Part shown: positions 8,785 to 16,363 of the stretch, piece by piece
Position numbering within the stretch: position 1 is the first letter of the stretch
How the letters are laid out: each line of letters starts with the position of its first letter
Assembly: GCA_964605235.1 (NCBI GenBank)
Contig: CAZSBB010000043.1
Location: 1-54,751 of the forward strand
DNA length: 54,751 bases
Origin: CAZSBB01 sp964605235
GTDB taxonomy: Bacteria > Planctomycetota > Phycisphaerae > Phycisphaerales > Phycisphaeraceae
Reading direction: 5' to 3'
The notes under the pieces: model-generated
Seen by the model: the letters and a program-made list of their open reading frames with translations, nothing else
The model's database searches: none
What the model was told of the DNA's origin: nothing
Translations under genes and position numbers: made by a program

Positions 8785-10137
8785 ATGACCGCGGTATCCG
8801 CCGCCTTGATGGAGCAGGTGATCGCCGGGCGCGCGCGGCTGACCGCCGAGCAAACGCTCGAGTTGTATCACCACGCCCCGCTGCATGACCTGGGGCGCTG
8901 GGCGACGGCGGTGTGTCAACGCCTCCACGGGCCGCAGTGGCGCACCTACGTCATCGACCGCAACGTCAACTACACCAACGTCTGCTCGGCGCACTGCACC
9001 TTCTGCGCTTTTCGCCGGGACGCCGACGCCGCCGATGCTTACACGCTGTCGCAGGCGCAGCTCCATCAGAAACTGCGCGAACTCGTCGACGCCGGCGGGA
9101 CGCAGGTGCTCCTGCAAGGCGGCATGCACCCGGACCTGACGCTTAGCTTTTACGAGCAGATGCTCGCCGACCTGAAACAGCATTTCCCCACGCTGCACCT
9201 GCACGCCTTCAGCCCGCCGGAGTTCGTGGAGTTCGTCGCGGTGTTCGAGGTGCCGGGTTTCCCACGCACCGCGCCGGGGCAAAGCCACACGCTGCCGAGC
9301 GATGTCTGGCAGAGCAAGCTGCGCGTGATCATGCAGCGGCTGATGGCGGCGGGGCTGGATTCCATCCCCGGCGGCGGCGGGGAGATTTTCGCACCCGCCA
9401 TCCGCAAACGCATCGGCCTGGGCAAAGCCACCGCCGAGCAATGGCTCGACGTGATGCGCTGTGCCCACCAGCTGGGCATGAACACCAGCGCCACCATGAT
9501 GTTCGGCCACATCGAATCCGTCGCCGACCGCATCGACCACCTGCAGCGCGTCCGTGACGCCCAGGACCAGGCGATCGCCGGCAACTGGCCCGGCCGATAC
9601 CTCTCCTTCATCGCCTGGCCCTTCCAGCGCGAGAACACGCCGCTGGGTCGTCTGCCCGATTGGGACCCCGACAGCGGCGAAGCGTTCCCCGGCGAAAACC
9701 CGCAGCATCCGCAGTACGCCAAGCGCGTGCGCCTCGCGGGGGCGAGCGAATACCTGCGCATGCAGGCGCTCGCCCGCCTGTTCCTCGACAACATCCACTC
9801 CATCGGCAGCTCATGGGTCACCATGGGCCCGCACATCGGCCAACTCGCCCTCTTCCACGGCGCCAACGACATGGGCAGCGTGATGATGGAAGAAAACGTC
9901 GTCTCCGCGGCCGGCACGACCTATTGCCTCAACGAAGAATTGCTCTGCCATCTGATCCGCACCGCCGGCTACCTGCCCGCCCAGCGCGACAACGCCTACC
10001 GCCTGATCCGCCAGCACGAACACGATGGCCCGGATTTGCGGGTCAAGGACTGGTCGCAATTCCGCGCCGCCAAGCTGCATCAGGAAACCCCGCGCGAAAA
10101 CGCCGCAGTCAAACTGACCGTCAGCGACCGCGGGTAA
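8785..10137 (+). CDS. mqnC: Cyclic dehypoxanthinyl futalosine synthase (radical SAM, menaquinone synthesis)
   Basis: A 450-residue radical SAM enzyme. MqnC cyclises dehypoxanthine futalosine in the futalosine route to menaquinone. The 4Fe-4S cysteines are C67, C71 and C74 in NYTNVCSAHCTFCAFRR. The segment GGTQVLLQGGMHPDL, SPPE, GLDSIPGGGGEIF and the C-terminal SSWVTMGPHIGQLALFHGAND followed by MMEENVVSAAG match MqnC better than MqnE or CofH. The ATG at 8785 follows GGGAG at 8774-8778; TTG at 8779 is less likely. No other mqn genes are in the window, so the pathway must be scattered or elsewhere. The organism probably makes menaquinone by the futalosine rather than the isochorismate route. Confidence 0.92.
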   Translation: MTAVSAALMEQVIAGRARLTAEQTLELYHHAPLHDLGRWATAVCQRLHGPQWRTYVIDRNVNYTNVCSAHCTFCAFRRDADAADAYTLSQAQLHQKLRELVDAGGTQVLLQGGMHPDLTLSFYEQMLADLKQHFPTLHLHAFSPPEFVEFVAVFEVPGFPRTAPGQSHTLPSDVWQSKLRVIMQRLMAAGLDSIPGGGGEIFAPAIRKRIGLGKATAEQWLDVMRCAHQLGMNTSATMMFGHIESVADRIDHLQRVRDAQDQAIAGNWPGRYLSFIAWPFQRENTPLGRLPDWDPDSGEAFPGENPQHPQYAKRVRLAGASEYLRMQALARLFLDNIHSIGSSWVTMGPHIGQLALFHGANDMGSVMMEENVVSAAGTTYCLNEELLCHLIRTAGYLPAQRDNAYRLIRQHEHDGPDLRVKDWSQFRAAKLHQETPRENAAVKLTVSDRG

Positions 10138-10175
10138 GTCAACAGCACGTTATGGCGCAGTGGACGGTCCATCAT

Positions 10176-10234
10176 CCCCGGGCAGAGCCCGGGGCTAACG
10201 GATCAACCCCATTAGCCCCCGGCTCTGCCGGGGG
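10176..10234. repeat. Family B GC-rich hairpins, inverted pair
   Basis: Two hairpins in opposite orientation: CCCCGGGC-AGA-GCCCGGGG (10176-10194) followed by ggctaacgg, and CCCCCGGC-TCT-GCCGGGGG (10216-10234) preceded by ccatta. They are near reverse complements of each other and match the single copy at 1480-1498. They fill the space between the convergent mqnC and HNH genes. Confidence 0.8.
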
Positions 10235-10265
10235 ACTCGTCAACCAAGAAAGCTACATGGAGATT

Positions 10266-10290
10266 TGGGGTACTTCCGGGGGCGGGGACG
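10266..10290. repeat. G-rich simple repeat, site 2 (short)
   Basis: The tract ggggtacttccgggggcgggg abuts the 3' end of the HNH gene. The unit ttccggggg is shared with the other G-rich sites. Confidence 0.6.
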
Positions 10291-10920
10291 TTACTTCAAT
10301 TCCACCGACCAGTAGGCATGGTCGAGGAACGCCTGCCAGCACGCGTACTTGTCGCTGCCCAGACGCAGATTGATCGCCGGGTTGCGCTTGGGTTTGTACG
10401 GCTTACGCACCAGTGTCATGTGCGCCTGCTCAGGCGTGCGTCCACCCTTGCGGGCGTTGCAGCGCACACAGCAGCAGACCAGGTTTTCCCACGTGCTCCC
10501 GCCGCGCTGACTGCGCGGGGTGACGTGGTCGAGGCTCAGCTCATTGGTGGGAAAATGCTTGCCGCAGTACTGGCAGACATTGCGGTCGCGGGCAAAGATG
10601 TTGCGGCGGTTGAGCTTGACTTCCTGCCGGGGCAGCCGGTCGTAGCCCAGCAAGCGGATGATCTTGGGCACCGCCACGCTGAAGCGCACGGTCTGCACCC
10701 ATTCGTACTGCGCGGTTTCCGCCAGCCGGCGCATCTCGCCCAGTTCGGTCCAGCTTTCGAAGGTGTGGCCGGTGTACGCCCCGTCGTCAACGTGCACGAC
10801 TTCCGCCAGATCGCGCACCACCAGAGAGAAGGCCCGGCGGGCATCGGTGACACGAACCGCCAACCAGTGCTTATTGAGCACCAGCACCGGCGTGTTCAAT
10901 ACCGAAGCCTGCGCGAACAT
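10291..10920 (-). CDS. HNH endonuclease family protein
   Basis: A 209-residue protein with a C-terminal HNH domain. CQYC (C116, C119) and CVRC (C151, C154) form the structural zinc knuckle. D131-H132 and N146/N155 supply the HNH residues in LSLDHVTPRSQRGGSTWENL and CNARKGG. The N-terminal half (MFAQASVLNTPVLVLNKHW) is typical of stand-alone bacterial HNH proteins of this kind. The ATG at 10920 is chosen because GAGG lies 9 bp upstream; the ATG at 10929 directly abuts that site. No restriction or phage genes are adjacent, so a housekeeping or repair role is as likely as defence. Confidence 0.88.
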   Translation of the reverse strand: MFAQASVLNTPVLVLNKHWLAVRVTDARRAFSLVVRDLAEVVHVDDGAYTGHTFESWTELGEMRRLAETAQYEWVQTVRFSVAVPKIIRLLGYDRLPRQEVKLNRRNIFARDRNVCQYCGKHFPTNELSLDHVTPRSQRGGSTWENLVCCCVRCNARKGGRTPEQAHMTLVRKPYKPKRNPAINLRLGSDKYACWQAFLDHAYWSVELK

Positions 10921-11031
10921 GGGTGGCATCCTCAATGCTCGACTGCTCGGACCCGCAAGACTGCAAAATGCTAGCGAGGCGGGACGCCCGGTGCAAAGTG
11001 AAAATGCGGTAAAGGTGGACGCCGCGCGGCT

Positions 11032-11145
11032 ACGAGCCGGAAGCGTGAGCGACGGGCAGCGTCAATGAATGCCGGAGGATTGCCGAGATACTCAGCAGCC
11101 CACGGTTGCCGGGCGCCCGGCCTGTCGCTCACGCTTCCGGCTCGT
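11032..11145. repeat. Family A hairpin repeat, copy 2
   Basis: The left arm acgagccggaagcgtgagcg (from 11032) and the right arm ending ttccggctcgt (11145) are inverted over about 26 bp. Complementarity continues outward as imperfect matches (gacgccgcg on the left, cgcggcg on the right). It fills much of the 334-bp gap between the HNH gene and clpP (10921-11254). The rest of that gap shows only a possible -10 element, TATGAT at 11194-11199, without a good -35. Confidence 0.85.
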
Positions 11146-11254
11146 CGCGGCGTTGACTGCACCCCCGCGCTACCCTCCGTCGCGCAGCCGGGCTATGATG
11201 TGCCGCGATCGCAACCGGCCCGCGCGTCGCACTTGACGCTGGCCCCAAGCAAGG

Positions 11255-11947
11255 ATGAACGCCCGTATGTTTGAATCGCCGCTGAACGCTTCGCCGCTCC
11301 AGACTCTGCCCGGCTTGTCCTACGCGCACGACCCCATCCAGGCGGCGCTGGGCGCCGTCTCCGGCCCGCCCATGCAGCGCTACCGCGAAATGACCATCGA
11401 CGAGATGCTGCTGGAAAACCGCGTGGTCTTCCTCGTCGGCGAGATCAACTACAACAGCGCCACTGCGGTCATCATGCGTCTGCTGCATCTGCAGAATCAG
11501 AAGAAAGACGCCGACATCAACCTGTACATCAACTCCCACGGCGGAGGCGTCGACGACACGCTGGCGATCTATGACACCATGCAGTTCCTCAGTTGCCCCG
11601 TGGCGACGTACTGCATCGGTCGCGCCCAGTCCGGCGGGGCGATCATTCTCGCCAGCGGCACCAAGGGCAAACGCTTCATCCTCCCCCACGCCAAGGTCAT
11701 GATCCATCAGCCCTACGGCGGCGTCACCGGGCAGGCCTCCGATGTGCTCATCCAGGCGGAAGAAATCCTGCGCTCCAAATCCGCCATCAATGAACTGCTC
11801 GCCCGCCACACCGGCAAAACCGTGCAGGACATCGAACGCGACAGCGAACGCGACCGCTACTTCACCGCCACCGAAGCCAAAGACTACGGCCTGGTCGACA
11901 CCGTGCTCACGCCCGACAAGACCGAAGGCGCCAAGAAGCCCGCGTAA
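11255..11947 (+). CDS. clpP: ATP-dependent Clp protease proteolytic subunit
   Basis: A 230-residue ClpP. Relative to E. coli ClpP the catalytic triad falls at S126, H151 and D200, with spacings of 25 and 49 residues exactly conserved. The oligomer would pair with ClpX, ClpA or ClpC for regulated proteolysis; no unfoldase gene is in the window. Around the nucleophile the sequence is GRAQSGGA rather than the usual GQAASMGA, which suggests a divergent paralogue, one of several ClpPs common in planctomycetes. The N-terminus is about 40 residues longer than mature ClpP before the conserved RYREMTIDEMLLENRVVFL. Start at 11255 or 11267 is open; AAGG lies directly before 11255. Confidence 0.92.
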   Translation: MNARMFESPLNASPLQTLPGLSYAHDPIQAALGAVSGPPMQRYREMTIDEMLLENRVVFLVGEINYNSATAVIMRLLHLQNQKKDADINLYINSHGGGVDDTLAIYDTMQFLSCPVATYCIGRAQSGGAIILASGTKGKRFILPHAKVMIHQPYGGVTGQASDVLIQAEEILRSKSAINELLARHTGKTVQDIERDSERDRYFTATEAKDYGLVDTVLTPDKTEGAKKPA

Positions 11948-11974
11948 ACCCGTGCTCACGCGACGCGCTTGCTG

Positions 11975-12378
11975 AACGAGCCGGAAGCGTCAGCGACGGG
12001 CAGCGTCTCAGCACTCCGTTGCATCCATGATGCACCGATCACACGTTGGCAACCCCGCGCCCTTTCCATCGCTTACGCTTCGGGCTCGTTGTCGCACGCT
12101 CACGCGACGCACTTGCTGAACGAGCCGGAAGCGTCAGCGACGGGCAGCGTCTCCGCACGCCGTTGCGTCCAAGATGCACCGATCACACGTTAGCAACCCC
12201 GCGCCCTTCCCCTCGCTTACGCTTCGGGCTCGTTGTCGCACGCTCACGCGACGCACTTGCTGAACGAGCCGGAAGCGTAAGCGACGGGCAGCGTCAGCGT
12301 ACGCCGTTGCGTCCATGATGCACCGATCACACGTTGGCAACCCCGCGCCCTTTCCCTCGCTGACGCTTCGGGCTCGTT
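11975..12378. repeat. Family A tandem array: three copies, 144-bp period
   Basis: Three copies of a 116-bp hairpin element start at 11975, 12119 and 12263, each running from aacgagccggaagcgt to cttcgggctcgtt. They are separated by 28-bp linkers containing cacgctcacgcgacgc. The period is exactly 144 bp and the copies are almost identical, so this is a recent tandem amplification. It lies between clpP and the ParA-type gene; the 508-bp gap (11948-12455) holds no other gene. Open frames through it arise because 144 is a multiple of three. Confidence 0.92.
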
Positions 12379-12419
12379 CGTGATGCCAACCGCCATGCTG
12401 CGCTGCTTCTCCCAGCGGA

Positions 12420-12425
12420 TATACT
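12420..12425 (+). promoter_or_regulatory. Possible -10 element (TATACT) before the ParA-type gene
   Basis: TATACT lies 31 bp before the GTG start at 12456, just after the repeat array. A -35 hexamer at the right distance is not evident. Confidence 0.3.
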
Positions 12426-12455
12426 GCCGACTTCACCAAGGCTTGGGAGCGGCTT

Positions 12456-13574
12456 GTGCTCGAATCATCTTCCTGGACCTCGCAGCCCAACCCGGCGACG
12501 CCGACTGACGACGCCAGCTATCCCTACTACCGTCCCATGCCCCCGGCTCCGCCGGTCATCGCCGCCGCGCCGCAGGCCAATGATGTGCAACCCGCAGCGG
12601 CAGAACCCGTGACGCAATCAGAACCACCAGCCGCGCCCGCACCGGTTGCACCCCAGGCTCCCGTGGTGTCGGCCGATCCCCAATCACCCAATCTCAAATC
12701 CTCAAATCTCCAATCACCAGCTCCTCAATCAACCCCTCAACCAATCCGCCACCCGCGCCTCATCGCCCTGATGAACCAGAAAGGCGGCGTGGGCAAGACC
12801 ACCAGCACCGTCAACCTCGGCGCTGCTTTGGCGGAACAGGGCCAGCGCGTGCTGCTGGTGGACCTCGATCCCCAGGCCCACCTGTCCCTGCACATGGGCG
12901 TCGATCCCGCCAACCTCGCCAGCTCGGTGTACGACCTGCTGCTGGACCCGCAGGCGACCGCCGCCGACGTACGCCAGGTGATCGACGAGCATCTGCATCT
13001 GATACCCGCGGATGTGAACCTCGCCGGCGCGGAAACGGAGCTGGCTCCGCGCATGGCGACCGGCTTGGCGCAGCGGCTGCTCAAGCAGAAGCTCGCGCCG
13101 CTGCTGGCGCGCGACGGCGGGTACGACTTTGTGCTGATCGATTGCCCCCCGAGCCTGGGTTTGCTGACCATCAGCGCCCTGGTGCTGGCGGAGGAAGTGT
13201 TCGTGCCCATGCAGGCGCACTTCCTGGCGCTGCAGGGGTTGAGCAAGCTGTTGGAAACGGTGCAGCTCATCCAGCAGGGGTTCAATCCGCTGCTGCAGGT
13301 GACGGGCATTCTGCTGTGCATGCACGACCACCAGACCAATCTGGCGAGCGAGGTGGTGGCGGACGTGGAGCGGTTTTTGGAAGCCGGGCGCGAGCAGGCG
13401 ACGCCGTGGCGGCATGCGGTGCTGTTGCAGCCGCCGATTCGCCGGAACATCAAGCTCGCCGAGGCGCCCAGCTTCGGGCAGACGATTTTCCAGTATGAGC
13501 CACACTGCGCCGGCGCCCGGGATTACGAGCGCATCGCCGCGGCGGTGCTGGCGCAGGGTCGGCCGCGCGCGTAA
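12456..13574 (+). CDS. ParA/Soj/MinD-family ATPase with long Pro-rich N-terminus
   Basis: A 372-residue protein. The deviant Walker A motif KGGVGKT is at residues 109-115 (K109 and K114), followed by LLVDLDPQAHLS, IDCPPSLGLLTISAL and QPPIRRNIKLAEAPSFGQTI, as in Soj/ParA. Such ATPases position chromosome, plasmid or protein cargo. The first 100 residues are a disordered Pro/Ala/Gln/Ser leader, ending in a low-complexity part from repeated tcaaatcctcaaatctcc-like DNA. The GTG at 12456 is supported by GGGAG at 12445-12449. No parB gene is adjacent. The next gene on the same strand is a lipid II flippase fusion, but 320 bp of repeats separate them, so cargo is unknown. Confidence 0.85.
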   Translation: MLESSSWTSQPNPATPTDDASYPYYRPMPPAPPVIAAAPQANDVQPAAAEPVTQSEPPAAPAPVAPQAPVVSADPQSPNLKSSNLQSPAPQSTPQPIRHPRLIALMNQKGGVGKTTSTVNLGAALAEQGQRVLLVDLDPQAHLSLHMGVDPANLASSVYDLLLDPQATAADVRQVIDEHLHLIPADVNLAGAETELAPRMATGLAQRLLKQKLAPLLARDGGYDFVLIDCPPSLGLLTISALVLAEEVFVPMQAHFLALQGLSKLLETVQLIQQGFNPLLQVTGILLCMHDHQTNLASEVVADVERFLEAGREQATPWRHAVLLQPPIRRNIKLAEAPSFGQTIFQYEPHCAGARDYERIAAAVLAQGRPRA

Positions 13575-13589
13575 TCAAGCAAAGACAGT

Positions 13590-13828
13590 TCACCACCGAG
13601 ACACAGAGCACACAGAGAGGAAAATTGAGCAAATCATTCGGCAAAAACGAGCCCCGCGCGTCAGCAAGGGGTTGCGGCGCAGCCGCAGGGGTTTGGCGTC
13701 ATTACATCCAACCCCTCCCTGACGGTCGCGGCTTGTTAAGACCGCGCAGACCGTTCAGATGGGTTGACCCGGATTGACCAGGATTCTCGGTGTTGCTTGC
13801 TCTGTGCTCTCTGTGTCTCTGTGGTAAT
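13590..13828. repeat. Family D nested inverted repeat (cacagag type)
   Basis: The outer arms accaccgagacacagagcac (from 13591) and, reversed, tgtgtctctgtggt (to 13826) are near-perfect reverse complements over about 28 bp. An inner pair, cgtcagcaaggggttg (13659-13674) and caacccctccctgacg (13709-13724), is also inverted. I recall the cacagag-type sequence from unrelated bacterial genomes. It fills most of the 318-bp gap 13575-13892, which has no gene. Confidence 0.75.
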
Positions 13829-13895
13829 CTGGATTTCCCGATTATTCTCCAGCGTAGTCGATTGAGCCTGGGCGACTTCGGCAGGGACGCCGGTG

Positions 13896-16361
13896 ATGCC
13901 GCGGATAACACCACCCAGTCAGTGGAGCGAAGCGCGCGTGCGTCTGGTGCGCGTGGGGCTGTTTTTGTATTGGGTCACACTGGCGGTGACCACGCACTGG
14001 CCGCGTCTGGACCTTCATGTCGCCGGGCGCAGCGCGGGGGCGATCAACCTCGACAAGCCGATTCACATGCTGGCGTTCGGCGTGCTGACGCTGCTGATCA
14101 TGGCGGCGCGTCCGGCGCTTCGGCCGCGCACGGGTTGGCTGTGGGGCGCTGTGCTGGCAGCACTGTATGCCTATGCCGATGAGATCACCCAGCAATTCTG
14201 CGAGCGCACCAGCAGTCCCGCGGATGTGCTGAGCAACCTGGTGGGCATTCTCGCCGCGGCCGCGCTGTGGGGCTGGTGGGCGACGCCGGCCTCCACGGAT
14301 GCACAGGTGCTGCCGCGCCGCACCGTCTGGTCGCGCTTCGCCTTGCTGGCGCTGTTGCCTGCGGGGATGTGGGCAGCGCTGAGCTTTGGCGGCATCGACT
14401 GGTCATGGTGGCTGCCGATGGGCCCGCATCATGCCGACCGTTTCGAGCTGCGCGCCGACTATGTGCAGCATCTGCTGGCGGCGCTGGTCGGCGTGCTGCT
14501 GCTGATCGGTTGTCGCATCGCGGGCGGACGCCGACCAGCGCTGGGGGCGGGGCTGAGCATTCTGCTGATGGTGCTGGTGGGCCCGGCGGTGGAGATCGCC
14601 CAATTGCTCACCGAACGCGGCAAGGAATGGATGGACGTCGTCTCCCACGAAATGGGCGTCATCATCGGCGTCACCCTCTGGTGGGGCTGGTCGGCAGCAC
14701 GCCCTCGCCAGCGTGCCGACACACCCAGCGCTGCGCCCGCGGCACCGAAAACCAAGCGACCTGATTTCGTCCGGCACGCCCGCACCGTTGGCGGATTGAC
14801 GCTGCTCTCGCGCTTCACCGGGCTGATCCGCGATTCCACATTGGCGGCATTGTTCGGCCTGGGCGGGGTCGCCGATGCGTTTTTCATCGGCTTTCTGGTG
14901 CCCAACCTGTTCCGGCGGCTGTTTGGCGAAGGAGCGCTCACGGCCGCGTTCATTCCGATCTACACCGAGCTGCGCGCCGACGACCCCAAACTGGCGCAGC
15001 GCTTCGCCTCGGCTTGTCTGGGTCTGCTGCTCATCGGGCTGGGCGTGCTGGTGCTCATCGGTGAAGCGGTGCTGGCGGGTTTGCTGGCGCTGCATCCGTG
15101 GAGCGAGGTGACGGCGCTGGCGCTGCGGCTGACGATGCTGATGCTGCCGTACATGCCGCTGGTTTGCCTGGTGGCGATCATCGGGGCGATCCTGCAGGTG
15201 CATGGCCGGTTCGCGCCCGGTGCGGCCGCGCCGATCCAGCTCAACCTGGTGATGCTCGCCGGCGCTGCGGTGGCGATCGGGCGGATGGATGAAGTCGCCA
15301 GTGCATATGTGCTGGGCGCGGCCGTGGTGGCAGCGGGGCTGGTGCAGGTGCTCTGGCAAGGAGCGATCCTCTGGCGCCACGAACGCTTCGTCACCCGCTT
15401 CGCCGGCGTGGCGACGCCCATGCGCAGCCTGGCGAAAACCATGCTGCCGATGCTGCTGGGGCTGGCGGTGTTTCAGATCAACACCAGCATCGATGCGATG
15501 ATTGCTTTCTTCCTGAGCACGCGCGACGGCGTGGAGCACTTCTTCCTGTTCCACACGCGGGTGGATTACCCCTTGGATGCGGGCGCCGTGGCGGCCCTCA
15601 ACTGGGCGCAGCGGCTGTACCAGTTCCCGCTGGGCGTCTTCGGCATTGCGGTGGCGACGGCGATCTTCCCCGCGCTCGCCAGCGCGGCCGCGAAACGGCG
15701 CGACGATGGCGGCAGCGATCTCGCGGAAACGCTGCGCCATGGGCTGCGGCTGACGGTCTTCATCGGCCTGCCCGCCAGCGTGGGGTTGATCCTCGTGCGC
15801 GTCCCCCTGAGCCGACTGATTTACCAGTACGGCAAGTTCACGGTGGACGACGCCCAGCGCGTGGCGACGATCCTCGCCGGCTACGCCTTCGCCATCTGGG
15901 CGTACTCGATGCTGCATGTGCTGACCCGCGCGTTTTATGCGGTCAAGGACCCCAAAACGCCGCTGCGCCTCACGCTGGCGAGCGTGGGGCTGAATCTCTC
16001 GCTCAACGTGGTGCTGATCTGGTTCATGGGGGCGGCGGGATTGGCGTGGTCCACAGCCATCAGCGCGATGTGGCAATGCCTGCTGCTGTCGCGGGCGGTG
16101 CGGGCGTACGTGCATCAGCCGGTCGATGGTTCGGTGTGGGCGAGCTGGGGACGCACCACGCTGTTGAGCCTGGCGATGGCGGGCGCGGTGCTGCTGCTGA
16201 GCGCGTGGTGGGATCTAAGCACACTGTCCCGGCGCGACTCGGCGCTGCTGGTGGCGGGCATGGTGCTTGTTGGCGGCGGCGTGTTTGCGGCGCTGGCGCT
16301 GCTGCTAAGGATGGAAGAAGTCGGCTGGCTGCTGCGGCGCCAGGCGAAGCAAACCGGCTGA
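13896..16361 (+). CDS. murJ: VanZ-VanZ-MurJ fusion: lipid II flippase with two N-terminal VanZ-like modules
   Basis: An 821-residue polytopic membrane protein. Residues about 290-815 are a full-length MurJ, the flippase that carries lipid II across the inner membrane for peptidoglycan synthesis. R306, R312, D327 and R340 match E. coli R18, R24, D39 and R52 in identity and exact spacing (SRFTGLIRD, ADAFF, NLFRRLF). Before it lie two VanZ-like modules. The first has D53-K54, H57, D95-E96 and D110 (DKPIHMLAF, YADEITQQF, SPADVLSNLVG). The second has H192, E233-Q236 and D247 (DYVQHLLAAL, VEIAQLL, DVVSHEMGV). No in-frame ATG or GTG with a ribosome site precedes the MurJ part, so one polypeptide is expected. 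ATG 13896 follows AGGGA; GTG 13893 is the alternative. Standalone MurJ is about 510 residues. Confidence 0.9.
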   Translation: MPRITPPSQWSEARVRLVRVGLFLYWVTLAVTTHWPRLDLHVAGRSAGAINLDKPIHMLAFGVLTLLIMAARPALRPRTGWLWGAVLAALYAYADEITQQFCERTSSPADVLSNLVGILAAAALWGWWATPASTDAQVLPRRTVWSRFALLALLPAGMWAALSFGGIDWSWWLPMGPHHADRFELRADYVQHLLAALVGVLLLIGCRIAGGRRPALGAGLSILLMVLVGPAVEIAQLLTERGKEWMDVVSHEMGVIIGVTLWWGWSAARPRQRADTPSAAPAAPKTKRPDFVRHARTVGGLTLLSRFTGLIRDSTLAALFGLGGVADAFFIGFLVPNLFRRLFGEGALTAAFIPIYTELRADDPKLAQRFASACLGLLLIGLGVLVLIGEAVLAGLLALHPWSEVTALALRLTMLMLPYMPLVCLVAIIGAILQVHGRFAPGAAAPIQLNLVMLAGAAVAIGRMDEVASAYVLGAAVVAAGLVQVLWQGAILWRHERFVTRFAGVATPMRSLAKTMLPMLLGLAVFQINTSIDAMIAFFLSTRDGVEHFFLFHTRVDYPLDAGAVAALNWAQRLYQFPLGVFGIAVATAIFPALASAAAKRRDDGGSDLAETLRHGLRLTVFIGLPASVGLILVRVPLSRLIYQYGKFTVDDAQRVATILAGYAFAIWAYSMLHVLTRAFYAVKDPKTPLRLTLASVGLNLSLNVVLIWFMGAAGLAWSTAISAMWQCLLLSRAVRAYVHQPVDGSVWASWGRTTLLSLAMAGAVLLLSAWWDLSTLSRRDSALLVAGMVLVGGGVFAALALLLRMEEVGWLLRRQAKQTG

Positions 16362-16363
16362 CG

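Noticed and set aside
10291..10920. HNH gene as part of a defence island or prophage
   Set aside because: Its neighbours are housekeeping genes (mqnC, clpP); no methylase, helicase, phage or transposase genes are near.
11960..12318. Small proteins encoded in the 144-bp array (NEPEASATGS-type)
   Set aside because: They exist only because the period is a multiple of three; similar peptides arise from unrelated copies of the repeat, and no ribosome sites are present.
11975..12378. CRISPR array
   Set aside because: The repeats are 116 bp with short identical linkers, each is a hairpin, and there are no unique spacers or cas genes.
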